Positions 9,351-21,489 of a DNA stretch of 64,000 nt are shown here, piece by piece; within the stretch, counting starts at the first letter, position 1; each line of letters opens with the position of its first letter. A model generated the notes under the pieces. It saw only the letters and a program-made list of their open reading frames with translations. It did no database searches and was not told where the DNA came from. The stretch spans positions 496,001 through 560,000 of the forward strand of contig BROI01000007.1 in the NCBI GenBank assembly GCA_027923505.1. Direction: 5' to 3'. This stretch comes from Mayamaea pseudoterrestris (Eukaryota; Bacillariophyta; Bacillariophyceae; Sellaphorales; Sellaphoraceae). Made by a program: the position numbers and the translations under genes.

Positions 9351-11902
9351 ATGGATCAACGAAACAATAGCAACAACATTGTAGATGATTCATCCGTCTC
9401 GGATATTTACACGACGGATGGAGCGAACAAAGATGAGTTCCGAATCGACCAGGAGGACACGATGAAGCAGATGAAGTATTTGCTCGATAGCACTTTGTTA
9501 GTACGCCGTAACGACGACGAGGATCTTGGCGAAGTATCTGACATGAACGACATTGACAACGACAGCAACGCGAGTGTTCTGAGTGACAATGCGCTTTTCC
9601 GAGCCGAGGTGGAGGTACGCACTCACTGCTTTGTCGCGTCGATCAAGTTTCGATCAGTCTTCGTTTAACTTACTTCGTGCCATCATTCCTCTCATTTATA
9701 CAAATCCAGGCTGAAGAGCGAAAGATCATGGCCGAGTACAACTTGGGACCCGACTTCGAACGGGCCGTCAGCAAGGCAGCGCCAGCTTCACCCCCAGCTG
9801 CCAGACCAATCCATCGGATCCGACCAAGCGCATCGGAGGAAGAAAAGAGCATGCGAGCAGTTAGTGAAAGCAGTTCCGTTGAGGTGGAAGATTTGTTAGC
9901 TGGAGGAGGAGCCGAAGCAAGTGAAGCCGGGTCGTCCTTTGTCGCGACGCCCGCACCATCCGTTCGAGCCCAGCGCTATAATGAAGAAAATATGCACACG
10001 CCAGTCAAAATGAGTCTAGCGCGAAAGGCTTCAAAAGAGGATGACGAGGTATTAGGGCCAGAAGACGAACAATCGCTGCCGAGTCAGCTGCTCGATGCAG
10101 GATTAGCGAAACGACTGCAGGTGCTGTCGCAGGAACCACTATTAGCGTCAAAGGCAGTCTCGCCTGATCGTACGGAAAAAACGTTCGTCGAGCAATCGCC
10201 GGAACGCACATTTAAAGACCCAGAAAGTCAACAATACATTCATGAGGGCAATCGGCCGCCATCAATGATTATCATCGGAGGTCCTTCTGGAAACAACGAG
10301 GAAAAGGCGGCGAAGCCATTGGGAGACGAAGAAGAACGTCCTAAAAGTTGTTTTCGCAGAATGACAGAAGACAAATTGGGTCGGCTGGTTCTTGTGTTAC
10401 TGTTTATATTGCTCGTTGCCGTTGCAGTTGCTGTATTTTCTCTAGTCAAGTACGGGAAGAATGGACAATTAATGAGCTCTACTAGTAAGGAAGATACGGC
10501 GCCAAACTTAAATTCGACGAACAATGTTACGGAATTTCCCGCATTTGCTGATGAGAGCCTGCAGCCTACAATTTACGTGACGGAATCTCCGACGAAGTCT
10601 CCGATTGAAGAGCAGAAGAAACCTGCTGCACAAAGGACGGATTCGCCTACTTCACTTCCTAAATTGGCGAGGACGGACTCACCGACAGATCAACCCACAG
10701 ATCAACCGACAGCTGAATCGACAGACCAACCGACGGACGCGCCAACTTACTCTCCTAGCCTACTGGCAACCAATGAACCAACAGTGCCGCCAGTGGCAGC
10801 AGCTCGAACTGATAGCCCCACTGTTTCGGAATGTGTGGATGATGCATCTGCTACAATTTATGTGAATGACAGATTTGGGGATCAGTCATGTTCGTGGCTC
10901 TCGGACAAGCCAGGGCAGACGAAACGTCTTTGTGCTGGACGGGCCAAGGATGTATGTTGCGCTACGTGCTCCGGTGCGGCAGAAACTACCTCGGTGCAAG
11001 CTCCGACGACGAGTTCTCCGACCAAGGCGCCCGTGCAAGCTCCGCATACTTCCGCTCCAACTGCGCTTCAAGCGCCCATGCCAAAACCCACACGGAAGCC
11101 CTCTCCTGCTCCTGCGGTGCCAGTAACACAGGAACCAATGCTCGAGACGGGAGAACCTACAGCAGCGTTTCCTTCCGTCCTTGATAGTCCCACTCAGGCC
11201 AATGCTGGAGACGCTGGTGGAGCTGCGGAAGTGCAAAATTCAGCAAGTGGAATGATTACTGGCATAGCGAATGATAAGACGCGGGCGGCGATTGCGACGC
11301 CGGGGTCGCCGCAGGCGAAATCTCTGCAATGGGTGGAAGATAATTTGTCATCCCAGGAAGAACACAAAATTAAGCAAGCATTTGGTTTGGCGACGTTGGC
11401 GTACATGACGAACCATCAGAATTGGAAAGATAATGAAGGGTGGCTCAACGGTGGCACAGACATCTGCAGTTGGGCTGGGGTCAATTGCGACAGCGGCGCC
11501 GTTACTAAAATTGACTTGAGTGGAAACGGTGTAGAGGGAAAGCTACCAGGTGAACTATCATATGTGGGTTTCCTTACTCATTTAAATTTAAGCGACAATT
11601 CGCTCAAAGGCAGACTTCCCAAGCCCCTTGGCTCGCTATCGAGCCTGCAGTCGCTTCAACTTCAGAACAACAACTTCTCTGGCCCAATCCCTCCTGGCTA
11701 TTCCAAATTGTCACAATTATCAGAGTTGTATCTGTGGCACAATAATCTGACCGGTACCTTGTCAAGCGAGATATGTGAGCTCCCTAACCTAACCGACGTC
11801 AACGTCGATTGTCGCGAAGTTGAAGCTGAATGCTGGACCACATGTTATTACTTGTGCGGAGAAGACAGTGGCGTCACATGCGACGACAACTTTGAACCGT
11901 AA
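9351..11902 (+). CDS. Membrane protein with PT-rich stalk and leucine-rich repeats
   Basis: Exon 1 (9351-9614) and exon 2 (9710-11902), 95-bp intron, 818 residues. Order: acidic cytoplasmic N-terminus of about 300 residues; one membrane segment near residues 310-333 (LVLVLLFILLVAVAVAVF); an outer stalk of Pro/Thr/Asp repeats (TDQPTDQPTAESTDQPTDAP); a small Cys module (CVDDASATIYVND ... CSW ... RLCAGRAKDVCCATC); a second PT stretch; then an LRR domain with cap WLNGGTDICSWAGVNCD and repeats such as LTHLNLSDNSLKGRLP and LQLQNNNFSGPIPPG. This is a known diatom architecture; the LRRs are of plant type and probably bind a ligand or partner outside the cell. There is no kinase domain, so any signalling must use partners or the acidic tail. 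Confidence 0.88.
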
Positions 11903-12182
11903 GCCGAGGTGTTCGACAGTTGCATGTAGTGAAAATGAATGTTTTAGCCTTTTTAGCAGATAGAAACCACAGAAAATGAGTAAACAATGATTGTTTTGCA
12001 TGTAACAGCTCGCATCAGTCCAGCGGTACAGAGGTAACACGCTTGGAGCTAGATTTGAGTCGTCTTTCGTTTTTTGTCGCGCACTATGGAAGGCACCGGC
12101 AGTGAATTGTATTCCGCTGGAGCCAAATGAGTAATGCGCCAGTACTCCCTGTGTTTGCCAGTAGCTTACGTACCTGTTATAT

Positions 12183-13550
12183 CTACTGTATGTCTATTCT
12201 TCGATCCTTGTTTGTCTCATGGTAATTCGTCCAGGCTCCACTATCATTTGCGTAATAATCCATTGGATAGACTTGTCTCCACTGCTCCTCTCCCATGGCG
12301 ACGAAGAATTCGTATGGATTCAATACAGGCTTATGTGAAAGAAACTGACCCCAGTCGACCGACAATCTCGGACACGCCACTTGTACAAAGGCATCAATGC
12401 TGGGCAGCAACTTTAGCTTGGCCGGTGTAATTTCCGATACGAGCATAATCATGAATGATTTATTGCGCTGGCGAAGCACTTGTCGAATCTTTTGCAGAAT
12501 GGCTGGATTGCCTTGGCGTCCCAGCGTTCCCAATATAATGCCAAACTTGAGCGCACTAGCCGCCTTGTCGATCATGTCGCGTCGAACGTCATGCATGTCG
12601 GAATGCGCGTATGACTCGAGCGTCATGTGTTTACCGTATGGGTCGTAGCGAAAGAAGGCTTCGATGTGAGGATTGCTAATCATGGTGCTTTCCAAATGGA
12701 AGCGGCCATCGGCAACAAAGCAAACCAAACCGTCATCCAGTTTCGGCGATGTGCATCCCAACACTTCACCCGGCGATAGTGGCTTGACTTGCGGAATTTT
12801 CACAATGTAGTTTTTTGATTCAAGTAACTCTTGTGCGAGCGGTAGAGCATGTCGAAACTGGATCGTTCCGAGCAAATAAATGGTAGTCTTGCTTGGAGCT
12901 GAAATTGAACTTTCATTCGCACTCCTTCTCGCCTCTAGCGTCGCTTCAAGACACTCCACTAGATGCTGCGTATCAATCTGAATTTGCACAAAAACGTAGA
13001 GACAAGGTAGTACCGTATGCTGAATGGGAACCAAGCAGGAATGTCCATAGTGAACAAGTAGCTCCGCGCCGAGCGCTTGGGCCGTCAAATCATCGACGCA
13101 GCAGGCTCCGTAGCAAACGTCTCCAAGAATTACCACTTGTGTCAATGTAGGACAAAGGCGACGCAAGGCATCGCCGAGGACTGTTGCGTACATTAACAAT
13201 CCTTCTGGTAGCTGCAAGGCAATGCAGGAGGCTTGGAGCGTGTGAATCTTTTGCGCCGTTTTCACAATCTCCCAGCTGTAGGCATCAGGCAAGTGACTCT
13301 CTTGGAGAACCTTGGCGAGGAGAACTGGATCAATTGTGAAATTATCTTCTGACGATGCAACTGGACGGTGACGACGAATGATGCGAGTTGCAGGACGTTG
13401 CATTGTTGCTGTTGCTTCTTCTGCTGTTGCTTGTGATGTCACGCCCTGCACTTTGGCGTCGTTCGAGTCGTCAGTGATGTTCATTGAGGGCTGTTCTACC
13501 GTATCTGCATCCGCCTTCGATTGCTCTGCTACAGCATCAAAAGCCGGCAT
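12183..13550 (-). CDS. DPH1: Diphthamide biosynthesis protein 1
   Basis: Single exon, 455 residues from the ATG at 13550. An in-frame ATG at 13724 adds 58 residues that look like untranslated sequence. Dph1 pairs with Dph2 to hold a 4Fe-4S cluster that splits S-adenosylmethionine and moves 3-amino-3-carboxypropyl onto a histidine of elongation factor 2. All three Dph1 cluster cysteines are visible in their motifs: ILGDVCYGACCVDD (residues about 141-154), LGCTSPKLDD, and VACPRLSVDWG. The leading segment RHRPVASSEDNFTIDPVLL is also typical. The length agrees with the human protein. It lies 285 bp from the divergent Derlin gene, and its partner DPH2 is also in this window on the same strand. Confidence 0.95.
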   Translation of the reverse strand: MPAFDAVAEQSKADADTVEQPSMNITDDSNDAKVQGVTSQATAEEATATMQRPATRIIRRHRPVASSEDNFTIDPVLLAKVLQESHLPDAYSWEIVKTAQKIHTLQASCIALQLPEGLLMYATVLGDALRRLCPTLTQVVILGDVCYGACCVDDLTAQALGAELLVHYGHSCLVPIQHTVLPCLYVFVQIQIDTQHLVECLEATLEARRSANESSISAPSKTTIYLLGTIQFRHALPLAQELLESKNYIVKIPQVKPLSPGEVLGCTSPKLDDGLVCFVADGRFHLESTMISNPHIEAFFRYDPYGKHMTLESYAHSDMHDVRRDMIDKAASALKFGIILGTLGRQGNPAILQKIRQVLRQRNKSFMIMLVSEITPAKLKLLPSIDAFVQVACPRLSVDWGQFLSHKPVLNPYEFFVAMGEEQWRQVYPMDYYANDSGAWTNYHETNKDRRIDIQ

Positions 13551-13835
13551 TGTTGTGTTTTCATGCAATACTAAAACGGTGTAAAGGCAACTGCTGATGA
13601 TTCGCCATGGTGAGATGAAACCATTGCATTTCTTGTGGTTCGCAAGCCGTGTCACGCTTAAAGTATTAGCGGTACTCATTTTAGCGGTACTCATCGCGTG
13701 CGTTTCGCACTTGGTTCGTTCCATCGAACCTGCTTTGCTTCCACGGGTCCAAATCTTTGGCTGCTTTTATTCCATCGCCTGTCTCTGTCATTGCAGCAGT
13801 AAAGTCAAGTTACCGTACGTTTATCAGTTTATAGA

Positions 13836-14888
13836 ATGATACGGACAAAAACCTCATTTTCGTGGCTCGTCTGTCTCGTCTGCATTTTCGTCGGCCAGGC
13901 TGCAGCTCGATCTTTTTACATCGCAACTGCTCGAAACAAAATCAACTCGCAAGATCGAACAAGATTACCGCAAGCTTATCATACAAATAGATCATCTCGT
14001 GATGACTACCTTACTCCAGCATCATCATTTGCATCAAGTATAGCGATTAGAGGAGGCGCCTTGGCGGATGACTCGGACGACGATGACGAGGAAGCAGAAT
14101 TTGACGTCGACGACGACGAAGACGATGAAGCATTGTTTGGTTTCGAACAAGATGATGGCGCTGACATTTCGGAGCGTCAGTTTGCTGAAGATACAACCGT
14201 TGATCGCATGAAGCTGGCCTGGGATCGAACGCCGCCTCTGACGAAAGCCTATATCAGTGCCACCTTTGGCACCACACTCTATGGCTACTTGATGAATTCC
14301 AACAAGTTTCCCGAAATACTGACACTAGACTGGAGCAAGGTTCTCAAGCAACTGCAAGTATGGCGGTTGTTGACTAGCTTTTTAAACTTTGGACCCTTTG
14401 GAATTGGCTGGTTCATGACGGCGCATTTTGTGTGGACGTACATGGCGACGCTTGAGCGACTTTGCCACAATCGGCCATATGACTTTTGGATCATGATACT
14501 GTTTGGACAAATGAGCATGGTCTTTGGTTATCCGCTGTTGAAGCTCAGTCCGCAATTTCTGGGACATAACTTGTCGACGTATTTGGTGTATATCTGGGCC
14601 CGTCAACATGAAGGACTGCAAGTGAGCATGTTTGATCTATTCACGGCTCGAGCGGAGCTTTTGCCATGGATCTTTTTGGGACAAACCTTTCTACTGGAGG
14701 GTGAAATTCCGTTTCTGGACGCTTTGGGGATTGCCTTTGGACATTTGTACTATCATTTGCAGACAACGGGAGCATTAAAAGCACCGGATGCACTAGTGAA
14801 GTGGTACCAAGACTCCCAGACTGAGTTGGCAGTGAAGCTACGAAAGCTTTATCAGCCAATTTCGTCCGACTTTGAAATCTTGCAGTAG
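13836..14888 (+). CDS. Derlin (Der1-like) with leader and acidic spacer
   Basis: Single exon, 350 residues. The N-terminus is a signal peptide (SWLVCLVCIFVGQAAA) followed by Arg-Ser-Phe-Tyr, then a Ser/Thr-rich stretch and an acidic run (DDSDDDDEEAEFDVDDDEDDE). The Derlin core begins at about residue 125: PPLTKAYISATFGTTLYGYL, LQVWRLLTSFLNFGPFGIGWFM, YPLLKLSPQFLGHNLSTYLVY, and a last segment with FGHLYYHLQT. Derlins form the membrane channel of ER-associated degradation. In algae with complex red plastids a second, symbiont-derived set (SELMA) moves preproteins across the plastid membrane; the leader here suggests that role, but a plain ER Derlin normally has no such leader or spacer. SELMA assignment is inference. 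Confidence 0.88.
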   Translation: MIRTKTSFSWLVCLVCIFVGQAAARSFYIATARNKINSQDRTRLPQAYHTNRSSRDDYLTPASSFASSIAIRGGALADDSDDDDEEAEFDVDDDEDDEALFGFEQDDGADISERQFAEDTTVDRMKLAWDRTPPLTKAYISATFGTTLYGYLMNSNKFPEILTLDWSKVLKQLQVWRLLTSFLNFGPFGIGWFMTAHFVWTYMATLERLCHNRPYDFWIMILFGQMSMVFGYPLLKLSPQFLGHNLSTYLVYIWARQHEGLQVSMFDLFTARAELLPWIFLGQTFLLEGEIPFLDALGIAFGHLYYHLQTTGALKAPDALVKWYQDSQTELAVKLRKLYQPISSDFEILQ

Positions 14889-15290
14889 TTGAAATAGTGC
14901 TTTGACTTGCAACGCAATTAAGCTTTGTTGTGTTCCAATTCCAAAATGACTTGAATAAATAAAATTTCTTCTACACCATGAATAAGTAATGTAGTGGTGC
15001 TGGCCTTTTGCTAGTAGTTTTGAAACTTGGTTTGCCCCCGCTTTTGATTCAGAGAGGGGAATTGGTAGTAGCAATTGGAAGTATGATGTACGTCGTAGAT
15101 GAAAGTGCCAAAGTGGAGAGCATCTATTATCTGATCATACTTACGAGAAAGTAGAGCAAAATCATATATTGTATTACATGCAGCGATAGTAATAACCATC
15201 AATGACTGTTTTACGTGCGCCTATCAGATACTGTCATTTAAATCCTCTCCGCAAACTCAAAGCGACCCTTTCCAAAGCTAATTATTAACC
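14889..15290. other. Intergenic region before the repeat island
   Basis: About 400 bp, AT-rich, with no supported gene. It ends where sequence related to the repeat at 21.5-22.1 kb begins. Confidence 0.5.
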
Positions 15291-15860
15291 TTTGCCAGCG
15301 CTGGAACCACAAACTTGTACGGAACATTGGCAATCTTCACGGCTCGTACTGCAATCAGTGGACTGCTGTAGCCATTGTGCTGCTTGATGGGATAGCCACT
15401 GTCAATTTGGATTGGCTCATTTGTCTTCTCTTTCAAAAAGCAATAAGCCACGTCTCCGTCGGGTGCTTGATACTCAACTCATTCCACTTGACCTGCCATG
15501 AGTGTGTTCTCATCTGGTATGCCACAATGAGACACAGCACATTCAACAACTTGTTAGCAGTTCACCTCAACTGGCAGTCCAGTATGGCCTGCAGACCCCA
15601 GAATATTTATAACATAGATACATCTTATGCATTTGGACCAATAGTCTTGTCAGTTACTGTGTGGAACCAAAATTTGTGCAAAGAAAGGAATGTGCTAGCA
15701 GTGCACCATGCTTTGGCTACAAAATCATCAGCCTTGCCTGCTAAGCCATCCAACCCCTTTGTATGGTGTTTGTATGTTGACATTTTGAGCCAATGATGGG
15801 GAGACTATCTTCCCAATATCCAATCAGCTTGTCTGCCATGGTGAGCCTTGGCAGTTGTAA
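15290..15860. repeat. Repeat copy A, unclassified family
   Basis: Diverged match to the stretch at about 21490-22135, in the same orientation. Shared landmarks are CATTGTGCTGCTTGATG, CCACAATGAGA, CCTGCAGACCCCAGAAT and ATGCTTTGGCTACAAAATC. The last 300 bp also match the 347-bp tandem units at 22.1-22.7 kb. The first half reads on the minus strand like the end of a protein (AYCFLKEKTNEPIQ, PYKFVVPALAKV). Family and origin are unknown to me. Confidence 0.75.
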
Positions 15861-15920
15861 CTTGTAAATCAAATCGTTGCACCTTTCGCTTGTAGCTGTC
15901 CTTGGATGGCCAATCCAAGC

Positions 15921-16167
15921 TTGCAGTTGCTACAATACGAGAGACGAATAAATCGCTTTCTTAACTCTTCAAGCTTAGTAAGTCTGCTTGTTTCTACTCT
16001 ATATCGCACTAGTTTTAGCAATATACTCGTTGAATCGCTTCGAAGCCGTCGCTGCCACGCATCACGCGATCGTGAGGCTGTGGTGAGCCGCGAGTGCCGC
16101 TGTGTCACCCTATCGGACATTCGGTGTGACTTGCCCGATTTTCGCTGTTTTCGTTCGCATCCTGCAA
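15921..16167 (-). repeat. Long terminal repeat of the Copia element (3' side)
   Basis: 247 bp bounded by inverted ends TTGCAG and CTGCAA and directly followed, on the element side, by a GAGGGGAG-type purine tract. A hairpin (CTTGGAT / ATCCAAG) abuts its outer end at 15901-15919. A 27-bp piece of this LTR (16099-16125) recurs at 22087-22113. Confidence 0.75.
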
Positions 16168-19100
16168 CTCCCCTCAAGTCATACCTAATAGTTCGATTCC
16201 TTGAAGAGCAGGTTCTTTAAGTGCTTGCTTGCCGTAGCCCGCGGAAGAAACTTGGTAAGTACATCCGCCGGGTTTGTCGTTCCCATGATGTGGTTGAAAT
16301 TAATAATTCCCGCCGCAATCGCTTCGCGTACACGGTGAAATGCCAGTGCATTGTGTCGCTTCGTTAGACTAGAGTGCGGTAAGTTGCTGCTTTGCGTCAC
16401 CGACTTGTTGTCTCCAAACATCCATGAAGGTCCGTCGAGCGGAACTCCCAACATGCGTAGCGTGAAGCGGAGATCCATGATCTGCTCCGTGCTCACTCTC
16501 GCTGCTACAAACTCCGAGCCGTACGTCGCCGTCTCGACCGTCGCTTGGCGTTTCGAAAACCAATCGACGACTGTTCCATTCAACATGTGTAGCATGCCCA
16601 TCGCTGCCCGTCCCGTCGTGTAATCGTGGTACAGGTTTGCATCTTCAAACGTTGACATTCGCACCGCCTTGCCGCGCGGCGTGGGCATGTTCCACGGAAG
16701 CTCTTCGCAGATCTTGCCGTACACACTGTAATCCCAATCCATCTTGTCAACTGTCGCGTATCGCTCGTCCGTTGGAATCGAAACGTTGAATCGAATCGCT
16801 CCATCTGGGTATCGTCGTAAGTATCCGCAAATATGCTTCAACCGTTCCAAGTGCCCCGCTCGTGGCGCAGCTCGGAATCTCCCCATAGTCATGACAGCAC
16901 AGTGAATGTCGAATCGACATAAACTTACTGCCCATTGCAACGCACCAATGATCGATTGATACTTCGCAATTCCGTCGTCGTCAAGTTCCTTCGTTTCGTC
17001 GAGTTCCGGATGATCGCCGTCCCGCAGTGGACTTGTCTGCGGTCGCGGTTCCTCGCCGAACATTTCTTTGTAGTTCGCTAGTAGTCTTGTGACGTACTTC
17101 TTCGCTCCGAAGCAGAGTACGCCATCGTCGTCTCGCCAAACGTCTGCGCCCAAATGATATGCCAATGGACCGACGCCCTTCAACTTGTAGTTGTAGTTCT
17201 CAATTAAAAGATCCGTTAGTTCCTTCGGATTCTTCATCGCTATCGCTAAATCGTCGACATATACACAAACGTATTCGTAGTGCGTGCCCTTATCGCGCAT
17301 CCACACGTCCGATTCTGCGATACACGGCGTGAAGCCAATGTCGCGGAGCGTGTCTGCAAAGTGTTCGTGCCAGCGTGCGCCTGACGTGCGAAGACCGTAT
17401 AGTGCCTTCACGATCGTGAGCGTGTGACCCTCGAGCTCCCCGAACTCCGGACCTGCCACGATATAAACCTTCTCTTTCGTTTTCGCTTCCAAGTATGCGT
17501 TGCCGACGTCAGCTGCCCACAGTTCCAGACCGTTGAGTTCCGCTAACATCGCTACCATTCGTAGACTTCGCAATGACACAACGCCCGAGTAAACTGAATC
17601 CTTCGGCGGCTCTGTCATATGTCCTCCTGCGACGAGTCGTGCTTTCCGTCGCAAATCGTGCTTGACATCGAATATCATGTGCACGTTTATTCGTTTCCAT
17701 GGCGCCGGCATAACCTTACCGACTCCTTGATCTGCGAACGTGTCGTAATCATTTATCTGATTTAATTCCGTTCGAATCGCATCCGTCCACAGCGTGTTGC
17801 CGTTGATCTCGTCGAGAGCTTTCGCATCTTTATAATTGCGCGGCAACCTTACGCCGAATTTGTAGCGTACGCCGTTTGCTTTCGATTTTCGTTTCGCTGC
17901 TGTCACCATCTGTCGAAACTTCTTTCGCTTCCGAGTGTAATGTTCCAGCTGCTTCCATCCTGGCTTGTCGAGTAAGCCGTGCTTGAGTCCATACTCTGCG
18001 ATTGTTATCGGATCGTCCTTCTTCATGATCGCGAGAGGCTCCCACGTCGTCGTTCCGTCAGTCCATTCGACGAGAACGTTACTTGAACTTCCTTTGTATG
18101 TCGGATCGTTCGGTTTCAAATTAAGCTCGTGTCCGATTACCTTCGTGAATACCCACTGAGTCACCGGATCGTTTCGTATATCTTCGTCCATCTGTCGTTC
18201 GATTAAATCCGACAGTTCGTTGTAACTTATTAAGTCTTTCGCTGGCTCCTCTCCCATCTGGATCAGGAAACCTTTCGTCGTTTCGAGTAGCTCGTTATCG
18301 CGTACTTCGATATATTCGCATACAGTCGCTCGCATTTTCTGACCGTTTTCGTGTTCCCTTACGAACGTGCGTCCGAATTCGCATACAGTCGCTCGCATTT
18401 TCTGACCGTTTTCGTGTTCCCTTACGAACGTGCGTCCAATGAGTTCGCTTGGAGAGAACAGAGGGCATTTATTCCCTGATTCTTGCTCAGCCCTTCTGAA
18501 GAACTTCGCTGGTACGTTGGCGTGGTTCGCCATCGGAATCGTTTCGTCGTCGTTTCCTTCGTAGTTGTCGTGACTACTTTCTGTCGCATTCGTGCTATGG
18601 TAGCGTCCTGTCGTTTCAAAATTTCGCTCGCTTGCGCGTGTAGCTTCTTCAGAAATCTCCCCTCCAGACTCAGGGAAGGAAGGCAACTCTCGTGGTAACA
18701 AGTAGCTGCGCGAGACCACGTTGGAGCGCGGAATCGCCTGAAGCGTGTCGTCCGTCAGAACGAGAAAAGTCATGTGCGGACCGCTATTCTCTGCGATGCC
18801 CACGAATCGGCCGTTGCCAGATCGTACCGCCGAGGGAAAACTCCCCTGCGCCTCAAACGTGACCGGTTCCCACCACTTGAAATGTAACAAAGGCGAAATA
18901 TCCGGCAAATTTCCGAACGCAACTTCCGTTGGAGTGCGCCATCCCAGCGATTTCGTCGCGAGGACGTTCAGAATCATGATTACGAATTTAATCAGCAAAA
19001 TCCAGCAATGCCCTGGCGAACCCGAATCTCGTTGGAGGTTCTCCATCATTGGCTTAATGTGCGACGTGTGACGTTCGCATGGATTTTGTTCTGGGTGACC

Positions 19101-21480
19101 CGGTTCTGTGGTCACTTGAGGAATATTGTACATCCGACAGAGATCCCTCACAGCCTTGCCAGTCTCCGATTTGGCATTGTCGCTGAGCAGTCCGTTAGGA
19201 GCGCCCACTTCGCGGATAAAATCCTCTAACGCATTGGACATTTCACTTTCCGACTTCATCGGGTAGCCGCGCGTGTAAAAACTTTCTCGTCCAACAAAGA
19301 GCTGCATCTTAGTAGCTCCCCCATGCCCGAGAATTCCATCATCCAAAGCTGGCGTGTCAGAGTGTATCGTGTCCGTGGCGAATAGTTCGCGCAACCGCTG
19401 AACGTTCGCGGCCGGAAATCGTGACTTCGTGAGGTGTCGAAATGGTAATCGCGGATGTTCGCTGAGATGATACCATGCTTCCGTGTGACGTAAAGTCTGT
19501 TGAACTCGCTCAGTCGGGACCCATCCGAGGTACGGCCGAAGAGCATTATAGTCCGGTTCCTTGCTGCGTAGCTTCCGCAAATTAACGCGTGAAAACTGAG
19601 CGTGTCGCACGCACCGATTGATCAGTACGTCAAGTTCGTCGCCAGTGCGTGTCGGCGTGTGACGATTGCGGTGCGTGATACCGTCATCGTCGAATCGTTC
19701 GTCGAAAGATCCATAATCGCGATCGCGTTCGCCGAAATCGCCGATGCGCGTGCGTTCGACATCGTAAACAGTCGGGTCCGCACGCCGTCCGACGTCATGA
19801 TGACAGTCGGATACTTATCCAAATCATCGAACGTGGGTTTCGTCACGTCCAAGTACACCAGGCCATCGCGAATTGCCAATGGCAAAACGTAGCCTCCAAT
19901 GTTCGTCGTAATTCGTTGCGTTCCGCCAAACATGGTCGGAATATCGTCGACACGATGTCCCATTGCGCGCAATTGATTCGGGCAATGAATCGTCGGTCCG
20001 TCTCGCTTTAAAGCATACTGGTGACACAAAAGCAGAATGGTTTCCCCACTAAGGGTCTTTGCTAGTCCAGCTGCTGTGCCAATCTTGAGAGCTGGGACAA
20101 TATGATCGTCAATACCAGTCACATCCACCTCGGCGTTCGTTTCCGAAACGACGAGCATGTCTCCTCCGCATAAGCCTCCGTTCGCGCCGCTGTCGATGAG
20201 CGCCTGTTGATCCGCTCGTAGTGTGCGCGATTGACGCGCATACGACGATGCATGTTGAAGCTGAATGTACCTCGTCCGGTGTTATCAGTCGTCAACGATC
20301 CTGTCACTTGCTGAGTTGTAGTACTCGCATTATTCGCTTGCAGAACCGATCGTGCAGCCGTTTGGACTGACATTCCACTATTGCCTGGCTGGATATTAAT
20401 CGTGCCAGGAACGCTTGCGTGATCGTTCGCTACAGATTCCGTCGCGTGACGCTCTTGATGCGCCGCGTTGACTTGCGTCTGCGTCGTAGCCGTGCCTCGT
20501 TGGTTGCGCGGTCGCCATCCGTTTTCGGGTGTCTTGGGCGCCGTCGCACGCTTGTCCTTCAACTGCTTCCGCTGATCGAACTTCATCTCCAACCAGACTT
20601 CATCCTTCACGCTCGCGTGAGGTTTCTTCATGATCGCTGCAAATCGTTCCGCCGATAAGCCGCTTGGAGTCGCGCCGCCATTGCCGCCGCCGCCTCCTTT
20701 CGTTCCACTAGACTGCGCTTGATTGATTGTGCGCTTAGTCTTCGTCGTCGATGGATGTTTCTTGTCATACTTGATGCAGCACTCTTCTAAGTGCGCGTAC
20801 AACTGCGCGAAATTGTCTTCCGAGTCGTGTTGCCCCATGTGTTTCTTGATGGCAATCATTCCGTCAAAACCTGCTAGCGAGGCGCTGAATCCAGTGTGCT
20901 CAGAGAAAGCGTCGCGTAGCATGTCGTATCGTTGTAAACCTGTCAGAGCTTCTGCGTCCATTTCGAGCAGCCAGATGACTTTCTTGTAGAACAGTGCAAG
21001 AAATTCGATCGTCGGCCTTGACCACTTCTCGGTCAGCCGCATTCCCTGCAGTTCCGTTCGCGCGCGTTCCTTCTCGATGTGAGCAGTAGCGCCTTCTTCG
21101 TATCGCGTTCGCAATCGTTGGTAGACTTCGCGTCCGTCCATCGTCTTCTTGAACTGCTGTACTGCGAGTGATGCAGACGGAGTTCGACAGTGCGTGAGAA
21201 AGATTCTGTATACAAACACATTCTTCTTTGCATACGCCTTCTGTTCTTTCGGTCCCTTTTCCTTCGGGTCATAATCGTCGTCAAAGACTTCGTGGAAGTC
21301 GTGCAATGTAGCGATGACTTTCAACTCGGAAATCCACTGTTTCCACGAGGAATCCAGCTTCATTTCTTTACAATCCTTCGCCGAGAACTTGATAGACTTC
21401 GTAAATTGGTCTGAATACATCTCGTCGTCTTCGCCGTCACCGAGGTCCAGTACGGATGTCGGTGACTGCTTCGCTGTCCC
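15921..21480 (-). mobile_element. Copia-type LTR retrotransposon (diatom CoDi-like), degraded
   Basis: A minus-strand Copia element. One terminal repeat (15921-16167) is clear; next to it lies a purine-rich tract, then the pol region (about 16.2-19.6 kb: integrase, reverse transcriptase with YVDD, RNase H in the Copia order integrase before RT), a protease-side region (about 19.6-20.2 kb) and gag (about 20.1-21.4 kb). The coding region is spread over three long frames, so it looks broken in about two places. A short in-frame tandem duplication sits inside pol. I could not find the other terminal repeat; the 5' side runs directly into an older repeat copy. Few breaks suggest a fairly young element, but with one LTR it cannot be dated by LTR divergence. 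The 5' boundary is approximate. Confidence 0.9.
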
Positions 21481-21489
21481 ACGTCCACG

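Noticed and set aside
13551-13724. 58-residue N-terminal extension of DPH1
   Set aside because: Sequence is unlike any DPH1 N-terminus; the ATG at 13550 gives the normal length.
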